DNA from: Humulus lupulus
Lineage: Eukaryota; Streptophyta; Magnoliopsida; Rosales; Cannabaceae
Direction: 5' to 3'
Assembly (NCBI RefSeq): GCF_963169125.1
Contig: NC_084795.1
Coordinates: 96,467,411-96,531,410 of the forward strand
DNA length: 64,000 nt
Shown: in pieces, positions 1 through 10,578 of the stretch
How the letters are laid out: every line of letters begins with the position of its first letter
Numbering within the stretch: position 1 is the stretch's first letter
Program-made: the position numbers and the translations under genes
The notes under the pieces: model-generated
What the model saw: only the letters and a program-made list of their open reading frames with translations
Database searches by the model: none
What the model was told of the DNA's origin: nothing

Positions 1-3000
1 ACTATCCATGGCGATCAGCTCGCTGCAAGGGATTGCTACCACATTTCCATGAAGGGAAAATCTAAACCCGGGCAGCTGGCAATGGCCATTCAAGGTGAAG
101 AGGAATCTCAGGGACCCTCAGTGGATCCTGAGATTGAAAAACCTCAAAGTGCCAAGGAAGATATTGACCCTCGAATAGGCGAGGACAGGTCTGAGCTCCA
201 AGCAATTGAGGAGCTCGAGGAGGTGAACATTGATCCGCAGAATCCGTCATGTACGGTCAGGCTCGGGAAAAACCTCTGTAGCCAGAGGAAGACGGAGCTG
301 ACCAAGTTTTTGCGGGATAGCCTGGACGTGTTTGCTTGGTCCCATGAGGACATGGTGGGGATCAGCCCAAGCGTCATCATGCATACGCTTCATCTAGATA
401 AAAGCGTTCCCGCCAAGTCCCAGAAGCAAAGGCGTTTAGGAACGGCTCGAGCTGAAGCCCTAGAGGAAGAGGTGGCCCGGCTCAAGAAATGCGGCTTTAT
501 CCGTGAAGCCAAGTTTCCAATATGGGTTGCCAACCCCGTGTTGGTCCCGAAGCCTAACGGGAAATGGCGGACCTGCATCGACTTCTCCGACCTGAATAAA
601 GCTTGCCCTAAGGATTGCTTTCCATTGCCCAGGATTGATCAATTGGTAGATGCCACGGCAGGGCACGAGCTCAAGTCCTTTATGGACGCGTACTCAGGCT
701 ATAATCAGATCGCGATGAATCCGGCGGACCAGGAACACACTAGCTTCATGATCCCGAAAAACGTCTACTGTCAAGGTCATGCCTTTTGGTCTGAAGAACG
801 CCGGAGCTACCTACCAAAGGCTCGTAAATAGAATGTTCGCAGATCAGATCGGAAAAAACATGGAAGTATACGTTGATGACATGCTAGTCAAGTCAAAGAC
901 TGCAGATAAGCATGTTTCCGACCTGAGAGAATGTTTTAAGATATTACGGGAATATGGTATGAGTCTCAATCCCCAGAAATGCACTTTCGGGGTTGCGTTG
1001 GGGAAATTCCTGGGGTTCATAGTCAATACCCGAGGAATCGAGGCAAACCCCGACAAGATCAGATCACTGCTCGAACTTCCTTCGCCCAGGTCGCGAAAAT
1101 ATGTCCAAGGCCTGACCGGAAGGGTAGCAGCCCTCAACCGGTTTATTTCCAAGTCCACCGATAAGTGTTTGTCCTTCTACAACCTGCTCCGAGGAAACAA
1201 GAAGTTTGAATGGACAGTAGAATGCGAAAGCGTATTCCTCGACCTGAAGGCACATCTTGCCGAGCCGCCCGTACTGTCCAAGCCCAAAGCAGGAGAGCCT
1301 CTTTTTCTCTACATGGCAGTCATCGAGGACGCAGCAAGTGCCGTTCTGGTACGAGAAGAGGACCAAGTTCAGAAGCCAGTCTATTACATTAGCAAAAGAC
1401 TTCTCGGAGCTGAGTCCCGATACCCGTTGATGGAGAAATTGGCGTTCTGTCTCATCACGGCCTCTCGAAAGCTCAGACCGTACTTCCAGTCCCATTCGAT
1501 ACACGTCATGACCGATCAGCCTTTAAGGCAGATATTGCAAAAACCTGAAGCATCGGGACGATTGCTAAAGTGGGCCATCGAACTCAGTCAGTTCGAGGTT
1601 ATGTATACTCTGCAAACTGCCATAAAAAGTCAGGCCCTGGCCGATTTTGTAGCCGAATGCATGGGATTCAAGGAGGATCCCGCAGACTCACCCCAGGTCA
1701 CGTCGTCCCGGACGCCGTGGAGGATCTTTGTGGATGGTTCCTCCAACGAGAACGGCTCCGGAGCTGGAATCATCTTGATATCCCCCGAGGGATATAGATT
1801 CCACTCGGCACTGAGATCCGGGTTCAAGGCCTCCAACAATGAGGCCGAATACGAAGCGTTACTGGTTGGACTGAGGGTAGCCCGAGAGTTGAAGGCGGGC
1901 TCCGTCCAGTGCTTCAGTGACTCCCAGCTCGTGGTAAACCAGGTTCTGGGCGAATATCAAGCACAGGGACCCAAGATGGCCGCTTACCTGGCAAAGGTAA
2001 AGGCTGAGCTGTCCGCGTTTGAGCGAGGCTCGATCGAACAGATACCTCGGGAACAGAACGCTAATGCAGATGCTCTTGCCAAGCTCGCCACCTCCGGAGA
2101 GATGGAGACCTTGGGGTTGGTACCAATAGAGTTCTTGGAAAAACCAAGTATAGAAGGAGATGGGACAGAGGTCGAGATGATCGATGCCAGGCCGTCCTGG
2201 ATAACCCCCATCCTTGAATATCTCGTCGAGGGAAAGCTGCCCGAAGGACGTAACGACGCACGGCGGATCCTGTATCAAGCTCCGAGATATACGATAGTCG
2301 ATGGTGTGTTGTACCGACACGGGCACTCCCTACATCTCCTCCGGTGTGTTCTTCCAGATGGGGCAAAAGCCATCCTGCAGGAGGTGCACGAGGGTTTCTG
2401 CGGAGACCATGCTGGGGGGCAAAGTTTGGCCTTAAAGGTCCTTAGGCAGGGATATTATTGGCCAACTCTGTCCAAGGACTCGATCTCATACGTGAATAAA
2501 TGCGACAAGTGCCAGCGATTCTCTGCAGTTGCCCGAGCTCCTCAGTCGAGTTGAAGATGATCTCGTCCCCATGGCCTTTCGCTGTCTGGGGAATCGATTT
2601 GGTGGGCGCCCTCCCTACTGGAAAAAGCGGGGTCCGCTACGCCGTGGTAGCCATCGACTATTTCACGAAGTGGGTTGAGGCAGAACCTCTGGCAACGATA
2701 ACGTCCAAAAAGGTGCTTGACTTCGTGGTTAAAAGCATTATCTATCGATTCGGTCTGCCCAAGAAGATTGTCTCCGATAACGGTACTCAGTTCGACAGCG
2801 ACCTGTTCACCGAGTTTTGTGAAAGATACGGAATCGTCAAAAGTTTCTCCTCCGTGGCATATCCTCAGGCGAATGGCCAGGTCGAAGCTCTCAACAAGAC
2901 TCTAAAGGCGAGCCTCAAGAAGAGATTAGATGAGGCAAAGGGAGTCTGGCCAGAACAACTCCCCCAAGTCCTATGGGCATACCGGACCTCGCATCGGACT

Positions 3001-3432
3001 CCTACGGGTCATACTCCTTTTTCCCTAACCTTTGGGAGTGAGGCAGTCCTCCCCGTGGAGGTTAAAGTGCTTTCGCATAGGGTCCAGTCTTACGACCAGG
3101 ACCGTAACCGCGAGCTCCTGTGCAATTCCCTTGACCTGGTTGACGAAAGGCGAGAAGATTCGCAACTCCAGCTCGCCCATTATCAGCAGAAAATCACTTC
3201 CTACTTCAACACCAAAGTCAAAAAGCGCGCCTTTAGCATTGGCGACTTGGTCCTAAGGAGAGTTTTCCTGGCCGGGAAAGATCCCAAAGACGGAGTCTTG
3301 GGGCCAAACTGGGAAGGACCGTACCAGGTCATCAAAATCATCAAGGAAGGAACTTATAAGTTGGCTCGGCTTGATGGAGGGGTAGTCCCGCGGACTTGGA
3401 ACGCCATCCATTTAAAGAAATATTATCAATGA
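1..3432 (+). pseudogene. pol: Element A pol (RT, RNase H, archaeal-type RNase H, integrase), frameshifted
   Basis: The frame is open from base 1, so the ATG at 49 is internal. RT covers roughly 430-1100, with its YVDDM active site near 867-885. A degenerate first RNase H covers about 1300-1620. The second, archaeal-type RNase H starts at FVDGSS near 1730 and runs to about 2090. The integrase zinc-binding region is near 2380-2520, and the catalytic core has its first Asp near 2597, second near 2777 and Glu near 2885. Two frameshifts break it. Near 770 two bases are missing between the VYC and MPFGLKN motifs, comparing with element B. Near 2542 one base is missing in the Ala-Pro-Pro stretch before the integrase core. 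Normally this is one polyprotein cut by its own protease. All catalytic residues I checked are present, which suggests recent decay. Confidence 0.92.
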
Positions 3433-4267
3433 TTCACTTGTAAGAAATCATCCGGTATCACCGCCTTTCCTTTGTCCTGCTGAGATGCCGAGCTGCCAAC
3501 TGTCTTCTTTGGAGCGTTCCTCTTCGGTGCCATCAGGTCGCCTAATGAACAAAGGAAAATGTTTCAGAAAAGGCGACCTAAGCATGTGGAAGATCAAATC
3601 ATTCTTTACACGAGCTGAGATAAGCCCAGCCCGTGGAGAGTGAGACCACGCGGTTCAATGAACACGCGCCTGTGCCCCCAACAGATCCCTGATTACTCGG
3701 AATTCGTGTGTCAGGAGGGTCAGATTAAAATTTTGCCTTGGAGGGAAAGTTCCAGTAGGCATGAAAGGCAAAACCGCTTGTGAAGCGTATCCCTTAAGTT
3801 ACCCGATTTTTCCCCCAAAATATGTCAAAATTCCTACCCAGAAATTGTCCCCAGAAAAGGCATCCTGCAGACCATACTCTTAAGTAATTTTCTACGGCCA
3901 AAATACCCTAACCTAAAAGGCTTGCACCCTTCATTCCCACGAAAACCAGTAAACCCATGCATGTGACTATAGTAAATATTTACCTAAGCTACAGTGAAAA
4001 ATATTTTCAAAACACGCATGGTCAGGGAACTTACAGGATATTTGATTGGAAGATGGATGAAGGTGTCGCCTAGGTGGGGGCTTCGCCGAAATACTTGTCC
4101 AAAGCTTTGGAGGAGTCCTCACGCCTGAGCTTCTTGGATGCAGAAAATGGTGGCCACAAAGAAGAGGGTTTTTCTTCTGAGATGAAGAGAGAAGAAGGAG
4201 AGAGTTTCTGAGAAATTTCGAGTAAAAGGGTGGCCCATGCATAGGGTGGCCACCCCTTTTATATATA
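3426..4267 (-). pseudogene. Element A: remnant of opposite-strand gene in the 3' untranslated region
   Basis: Read on the minus strand, a TATA-like TATATATAAAAG (4256-4267) is followed by a pyrimidine-rich leader and a strong splice-donor match (CCT|GTAAGT, junction 4035/4034). A splice-acceptor match (CATTAG|GCGACC, junction 3542/3541) lies 493 bases on. An ATG follows at 3533 and opens 35 codons, MAPKRNAPKKTVGSSASQQD and on, to a stop at 3426-3428. The reading frame runs straight into the reverse of the pol terminus and overlaps the pol stop. Tat elements B and C carry a full-length gene in the same place and orientation. I infer that A once had one too and lost everything after the first codons by a deletion ending at pol. 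The donor, acceptor and ATG are seen; transcription is inferred. Confidence 0.6.
4256..4267 (-). promoter_or_regulatory. Element A: opposite-strand TATA box
   Basis: TATATATAAAAG on the minus strand, about 245 bases inside the 3' LTR boundary. Elements B and C have a TATA box facing the same way, about 450 bases inside their LTRs. Confidence 0.5.
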
Positions 4268-4510
4268 CGCGAAGGGTCACGTTAGAAGGGCCGTTGGATG
4301 GCCCTGATGTGGGATCCAAGGCCCTCCACTCGAAATATGAAACGACGGCTGGGCGTAGGCTAGGCCATTAAATACAGTTCTCGGAAGACGTACCGTCGCC
4401 AACCACGATGTTCCACGTGTCAAATGCCTGCGTGAAAAGTGGAAGGCGAAGAGTTCGTGGGGAGGCCTAAAAGCCCCTACTGTGGCCTTATCCGACGTCG
4501 TGTGCCACGA

Positions 4511-4530
4511 GCAGGGGCTTGGGGGGCAGA
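4511..4530 (+). promoter_or_regulatory. Element A polypurine tract
   Basis: GCAGGGGCTTGGGGGGCAGA directly abuts the TG of the LTR. This is the expected primer site for plus-strand DNA synthesis and fixes the element's orientation as plus. Confidence 0.85.
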
Positions 4531-4796
4531 TGTACGCCCTGATTTTCCCACGGGCTAATTAGCAAGCCGAGCTGCGGCCTAACCTTGATTATCTCGTGGA
4601 CATTCCTCGCAACTGGAGCTGCGTCGTAAAGTCATACCTCCTTAGCTCGAGGATGGTTGGGGGTTCGCCTCTGGTAACTTAAAGACAGAGTCCGGGCTAC
4701 GACAACCGAAGGTCGGGTCAAGCATCCAGCCCGCAGTACGAGCTGGGGTTGAAGGCTGTGACCCTTTATAAAGTCAGCCACGCAAGGTAAACGTGC

Positions 4797-4825
4797 ATAT
4801 ATCAGACATCACGTGTCTGATATAT
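4797..4825. repeat. Perfect 12-bp hairpin in element A LTR
   Basis: ATATATCAGACA (4797-4808) and its exact reverse complement (4814-4825) are separated by five bases. It lies in U3, about 210 bases upstream of the TATA box. Confidence 0.8.
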
Positions 4826-4980
4826 CCCTGACTTTTCGGACACGCAGCAGGAACGTGCGTATTCAGACATCCTCAACTAGGTTGGGCCGTGCGGCCCATT
4901 ATCCCCTTACCTATTGATTTGACCACACTTATGTGTCAGGTTTAGGAATTAATCATGAATGTCACAGAGTCGACATGATG

Positions 4981-5011
4981 GGTAAGAAGGTCACTGGATG
5001 ACCTTCTTACC
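4981..5011. repeat. Perfect 13-bp hairpin just upstream of the element A TATA box
   Basis: GGTAAGAAGGTCA (4981-4993) and its exact reverse complement (4999-5011) flank a five-base loop. The hairpin ends 20 bases before TATAAATA, so it could be a regulatory palindrome. Confidence 0.8.
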
Positions 5012-5031
5012 AACTCCCAGGTGCCTTCTCC

Positions 5032-5039
5032 TATAAATA
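5032..5039 (+). promoter_or_regulatory. Element A LTR TATA box
   Basis: TATAAATA in the middle of the LTR, in the sense orientation of the element, about 250 bases before the LTR end. This is the expected layout for U3-R. Confidence 0.7.
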
Positions 5040-5288
5040 TGGAGACCTTGGGAGTTGATAAGGGTTGGATTCTCTCTTGTAAAAAAGACCCTATAATTGT
5101 ATCCCCTGAATATAGCAATAATATCGACTAGTGGAGTAGAAGGATTTTAACCTTCGAACCACTTAAAAAACGTGTCTCGAGTAGCCATTTCTTTTTCCTA
5201 AGATCATATATCTGTTTCGGTTCACCTTTAGCACTAATCTCTTTCTCTTCTTTTCTAAATTTCCTGTTGGCGAAGAACCGCGTCAACA

Positions 5289-6560
5289 ATAATATTGAAA
5301 GTTACATCATTGGTGCACAATTTAACCATTCCCTCACAAGAATACCCTTTTCCCAAGAATAAATTTGATTTGGTGAGTATAAGTTTACCGGACTCAAAAA
5401 CGGCTTTAATGCTGGGCTTGCCAAGCAAATCACCAATTACCAAGTTTCTACTCATTTCGGGAACATAAAGTACATTCACTAATGTAACTTTCTTGCCGGA
5501 GGTGAAAAAGACTTCAATGGTACCTTTGCCAAGTACCTTGGATTTTCCCTCATTGCCCATTTGAATCTCATGGTTGCCCTTTGACTCTTCAAAGATCTTG
5601 AACAATGATTTGTCATAGGTGACATGGACGGTGGCACATGTATCATACCACCACCCTTTCACCTTGCCTTGGACTGCATTCACCTCACTAAGGGTATCAA
5701 CTATGTTTTCCTCTTGAGTTGCGTTCACCTTAGGTCCTTGTTGGTCTTTTCTATGTCTACACTCTCTAGCATAGTGACCCTTTTTCCCACACACAAAGCA
5801 AGGACCTTTCTCGCCCTTAAACTTGTTTGGGTTGGTTTTTGGACCCAAAGGTTTCTCATTTCCCTTTTTCCCTTTGTTTTTGGGATGTTTTGGTTGTGAC
5901 ACCGCATTTGCTTTGGAAGTCTCTCCATTAGACCCCTCCACAAATTTATCTCTACATATCGATTCCTCTTCGATTCAAATATGCTTTTGGATCTCCTCCA
6001 AAGAATAATCCTCATTTTTATGAAGGATTCTTTTCCTATAGCTTTTCCAAGTTGGTGGTAATTTAGCCACAATAACACCAACTTGAAAGGCCTCAGGAAG
6101 CTCAATCTTTAACACTTTCAATTTGTTAACAATTATTTGCAATTCATGAATTTGAGGAAGAAAAGGTTTATCACGAAAAAATTTGAAATCGAAGTATTGA
6201 GATATCAATAAATTTTTGGTACCTTCCTCTTCCGCCTTAAACTTTTTCTCAAGTGCATCCCATATCTCCTTGGCTGATTTGGTCTCGGTGTAGATGTCAT
6301 AGAGCCTATCGGATAGGGCATTAAGGATATGACCCCTACAAAGAAGGTTGTCCTCTTCTATCTTCCTTCTTTTCTCCACCTCCTCGGGAGTGTCTTTGTC
6401 AGATGGCTCGGCTAGAGGTGCCAAGGATGACTCAAGGATGTAGGCTATCTTGAGTGTTGTCAAAAGGAATTTCACCTTGTCTTGCCACCTAGTGAAATTG
6501 GATCCATCAAACCTACCTCACTAGATCTTGGTTCATGATCTTGATGGTCTCCCCTTCCAT
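5289..6560 (-). pseudogene. gag: Element K: Ty1/copia gag and start of protease, cut by element A
   Basis: On the minus strand an ATG at 6560 leads into a copia gag. A four-base duplication near 6520 (AGGTAGGT) breaks the frame. From about 6510 it reads through the capsid-like UBN2 region (KSAKEIWDALEKKF near 6270), then a basic linker, then a CCHC zinc knuckle (CFVCGKKGHYAREC, about 5805-5765). The protease start, WWYDTCATVHV, is near 5665-5635. One in-frame TGA (5975-5977) interrupts it, probably a former CGA. The sequence stops at 5289, where element A's LTR begins. The rest of pol should lie left of A, outside the window. Confidence 0.85.
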
Positions 6561-6884
6561 TGAAACAAAAAAGGGATAAACTTTTGAATGTTAGGAAAAT
6601 ATAAATTTGCCTCAATGGAAATAGTAAGAAATTACAACTCTATGCAATATTACAAATAATAATTATTGATTAAAAGGAGTTACAACTCTATAACTGAAAA
6701 TTACAAATAAACAAAGAAAATGAAGAAGATGATGAAGAAGAAGAGAATAGTAAAATACAACTCTAAGCAAAAGGTTAGTTGATTCTAGGAATGGCAGAAT
6801 ACACTAGAAATCTCTCAACTCACAAAAATGTTCTTTCTTTCCTCTCACTAGAACTAAGGGGAAACCTCTGAATTTTTAAGGAGG
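6561..6884. other. Non-coding flank of element K
   Basis: AT-rich sequence upstream of the copia gag start. It probably includes K's leader and part of its 5' LTR, but I could not find a convincing primer-binding site or LTR end. GAA/GAT-rich at 6715-6750. No gene seen. Confidence 0.4.
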
Positions 6885-8343
6885 AACTTAAGAGAGCAGG
6901 CTGGGAATTGAGCTAAGTTTGGGCTGGGAAAAAATTGAGGAATTAAGGCTAGAAGTGGACAGAGCATAGCTGGGGAATTCAAGCCATAAACTGAGGTAAG
7001 TTTCAAGTTTAATTGTTGAATTCTATTGAAATTATGTTGAAGTTAGAGCTTGCATGGATTCTGGTTTCTTAAGCCGATTTTAGGTGCTTAGGGAGAGCAA
7101 GAATTGTTTATAGGCTAGATATAATGTTTAGGCTAAAAGGATAGGAATTCTAGGCTTAAATCCAAATTTGATTGCTGGTTTGCGGTATGAATTTGAGGTT
7201 AGGATCGAGGAGAAATGCTGGAAAATGGTGGTTTATCTGGGTTTGGGGGCTTGGGTCGCGACCCTGTTCTTTAGGTGTCGCGACCCGTGTGCTTGAGGAG
7301 GCTGGGGTACCTCTGTTCGCCAGGCGTGCCGCGACCTAGGGGGTGCAAGTCGCGGCCCGTGCCCTCCAGCAGGGAGGGCTTGGCCTTTGTCTAAGGGGCG
7401 AGCCGTGACCCTTAAGGGTAAGTCGCGGCCATAAATGGAAAATAAGGGGTAGCCAAGGTTTTAGGCTCGGGGTGGCTCGGGGATTCAAACCTAAACGCTC
7501 GGGACGAATTCTACTACCCGGTTTAGTAGAATTCGAGGTCTCATAGGCTAATATTTGGTCCCTAAACATTTATTTGAATTAGAAATTGATAGTTACCCAT
7601 TATTATTGTGACTAGGATTATCGTTAAGGCTCAAGATTGAGTATCGTGCTCGGGACCGCTCTTTATTTATTGCTCGAGATTCAAGGTAAGAAAACAACAC
7701 CCATGTGGTTTTGACAGGACTAAGGTTCCCAGTAATTGAACATATATACTGTGTGATTGTATGGTTGTTATGCATTATATGAAAGTATGACCTAAGGGTG
7801 CCGAGGCCGATGAAAAGCGTATTGAACGTAACTCGACCTAAGCAAGCCGAGATCAACTAGATAAACAGAGGGCTCGACCTAAGGGCGCCGACCTTGAATA
7901 TATGTATTACTAATTAAGATGTATGCTTGAAAATACATGTTTACCATTGTTTAGCTTAATGCTTGTTGTAACATCTGGTTACCCCAAGACAGTTACTGTG
8001 AACTTTGAACCGTGCTTAACTCACTAATCGAGTTCTTTGGTTATAAACGTGCATCTAGGTGTCATTAATAGGTTAATGTGAAAAACCAATAAAAAGGAAA
8101 TGATATATTTTATTTAAAACATAAAAATGTTCATGGGCCCATAAAAACATTTACAAGTTATTTACAATACAAAATGGTCATTACAGAGTAAAAATTATAA
8201 CCTGCCGACATAAGCGGAAAAAATAGGGTAAACCCCCTAGTTCCTCTGAGAACTCCTTGGCCGAGGTGGTCAAGCGGCCGCATATGTACACATCGCCACC
8301 TAAGCTCTCCACTAAAGGTTAGGTTAGTTTTTCTTTCCTTTTA

Positions 8344-10543
8344 TGTAACGCCCTACTTCCTTAGAGCCGTTACTAAGTGAGTTTAAAAACGTGCTTTCAA
8401 CTCGCTAATCGAGGTTTTAGGTTAAATTGTGTAAATAGGCCATAAACAGAGGAAAAAATTTAGAAATAATTTCATTTCATTGAAAGTCATAAAAGTTAAC
8501 ACTTGGGATCCCAAAATATAGTTTAGAAACATTTACATCATATAAATTGAACCAAGTCGACTAAACGAAAAAATCTAAGTTTATTTACAACCATCTCCCA
8601 AACTCCACTGGCTGTGGCAGCCAGGCTGGCCCAACATGTAAACGTCGCCTCACGTCTGCTACACTCATGGTTGGTTGGCTTTCTCCTTACCCTTACCTGC
8701 ACCACAGAGCATCTATGAGCCGAAGCCCAGCAAGAAAACCCACAACAGATAACATATGCAAAACATACACCAAATATACGAACATGCCACCAATAGGTTA
8801 AACACATACGGCCTAGCCGTCCCAGGAGCTTTACCAGGCCCTGGGTTTGCGGTCCACACCGTGAGGATATCCCAGGTATCCTGTAGGGACTCACCCTGGA
8901 AACTCACACTCCACGTGCTCAACGCTGCTCCCGGCCCCTTGCCGTACTCGGCCTTGCACTCAACGTGCTAAACGCCGTTCTCGGCCCTTTGCCGTTCCCG
9001 GCCCCTGCCGACCTCGGCCTACACCGTTCCCGGCTCTTGTCGATCATTCACATAATTGCATTCATGGCATAATAAGAAAGTACATAATACTAGCAAATAT
9101 AGTCAAAGGGCCATGCCCTGCAATTCAAACATATTGGGCTTAGCCCTGCATACTAAGCTCTATGGGAACAAGGGTTTTCTTACCTGAGTCCCGAGGTCTT
9201 CGAACACCGATGTCCCGAGCACAGTCCTCTAACTTGAGCCTCGCCTTAACCCTAGTCACAACACAATAACCATATCCATCCATCAAATTCTAATCCATTA
9301 AATAACTTAGAGCCATAACTCCAACCTCCGGGACTTTGAATTCTATCAATCCGGGTGATAAAATCCATCCCGAGCCTTAACCATTGAGTTCCCAAACCTA
9401 AACACCCTTAAAAACACAAACTAGCTCTAAGAGCCGCGGCCCCACCCTCATGCGCCATGGCTAGCCTCAAAACATAGGCTAGCACTTCCCTGCAACACAC
9501 ACGGGTCGCAGCGCGCACACCAAGCGCCGCGGCGTGCATGAGACTTCTCAGCCTCTCATGGCCGCGCGCGCACACGGGCCGCGGCATGCCCATCCTAGGG
9601 CCGCGACCCTCACCTCCAACCCAGAAATCTTCATCAACTTTCTACATTTTCCTCAAGCCAATTCACCCAAAACTTAGCTAACAATCCCAGATAATTAACA
9701 CAAACATTCCAGCTCAATATCAGCATCAAAACCCCATTAAAACTTGCTCCAAAACTCAACTAAAATACCCAAAAACAGATCAAGTTCCAACCACTTGCAT
9801 ATCCTAAAGACACAACAGAAATTCAAGCTTAATTCCCATGGTTAGAGCTTACCTTTGCTGAGTTTAGTCTCTGAATTTGATCCTTAATCCTCAAGCTCCT
9901 AGCTCCCAAGATTTCCCAGCTGAATTCCTCAAACTTTTAGCTAATTTCTCCAAGTTTCTCCTTAAGCCTCCAAAGAGAAGAAAACCACTTCAAGAGAGAG
10001 GGAGGGAGAGAGAGGGAGGGAGGGAGAGAGGGAGAGAGAGAGAGAGAGAGTTCTATGAAATTCTAAGGTTTGTTTTATTCAACTTAAGCCTATGTGGTGG
10101 TTACCTCAAGGCTCGGGGTACAAAAACGTCCCCGAGGGCAAAATGGTAAATTTTCCCAATATTCCCTCCTAGACATTCTATCCTCAAATATATCTCCAAA
10201 TATTTATTTTCATAACCTGATAACCCCATAGTATATCTAATACCCAAACTACCCCTCGACTTGCCTCGAGTCGGAATCTCAATCCTGTTGTGACTTTCTG
10301 ACTAACCGCTCCCCAGGACTGTCTCGGATCGTGCTGCATAGACATATCACACATATATATCGCATTTATCACATTTATACCCCCAATATCCAGTCGGGGC
10401 CCACATGCACATTTAACTCAACTAAACATGCATCATTATCACATATTCACATAAATCCACACATTAACATATTAAATCATTTATTGCCCTCTAGGCACAC
10501 TAATCAAAGCCCTAAGCCCGATTAGAAAATTCGGGTCGTTACA
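8344..10543 (-). repeat. Element D 3' LTR (2,200 bp)
   Basis: TGTAACGCCC to GGGTCGTTACA. It contains a GC-rich, CpG-rich block (9430-9610), a GA-rich microsatellite (about 9985-10050) and splice-donor-like motifs on the minus strand (CTCAG|GTAAGAAAA at 9183/9184). Confidence 0.95.
9985..10050. repeat. (GA)n-rich microsatellite in element D 3' LTR
   Basis: Imperfect run of GAGAGAGGGA/GAGA units. The matching tract in the other LTR (17089-17137) has a different length and interruption pattern, so it has changed since insertion. Confidence 0.85.
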
Positions 10544-10558
10544 ACTATCCCCTCCTTA
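10544..10558 (-). promoter_or_regulatory. Element D polypurine tract
   Basis: On the minus strand AAGGAGGGGATAGT directly precedes the LTR's TGTAAC, between the pol stop and the 3' LTR. It confirms minus orientation. Confidence 0.75.
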
Positions 10559-10578
10559 AAGAAATTTCGTCCTTGAGA

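Larger units (their letters stand above)
1..5288 (+). mobile_element. Element A: Ty3/gypsy Tat-type retrotransposon, 3' part
   Basis: The window opens inside the protease/RT part of the polyprotein, so the 5' LTR, gag and first part of pol lie outside. In order: RT, RNase H, a second archaeal-type RNase H, integrase (ends 3432), a 1.1-kb region with an opposite-strand gene remnant, a purine tract (4511-4530) and a 758-bp LTR (4531-5288) that starts TGTACGCC and ends CGTCAACA. The dual RNase H marks the Tat group. The right junction falls inside a minus-strand copia gag gene (K); ATAAT at 5289-5293 should be the target duplication, but its partner is outside the window. Pol has two frameshifts, so this copy cannot make its own proteins. 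Confidence 0.93.
4531..5288 (+). repeat. Element A 3' LTR (758 bp)
   Basis: Starts TGTACGCC after the purine tract and ends CGTCAACA where copia gag coding resumes. A TATA box (TATAAATA, 5032-5039) marks the U3 promoter. Two perfect hairpins lie upstream of it, at 4797-4825 and 4981-5011. No second copy is in the window. Confidence 0.88.

Noticed and set aside
8255..8285. tRNA-like string GGCCGAGGTGGTCAAGCGGCC
   Set aside because: It resembles the D-arm of Leu/Ser tRNA, but no acceptor or T-arm follows and the same block occurs in reverse in LTR G (near 27045), so it is LTR sequence.
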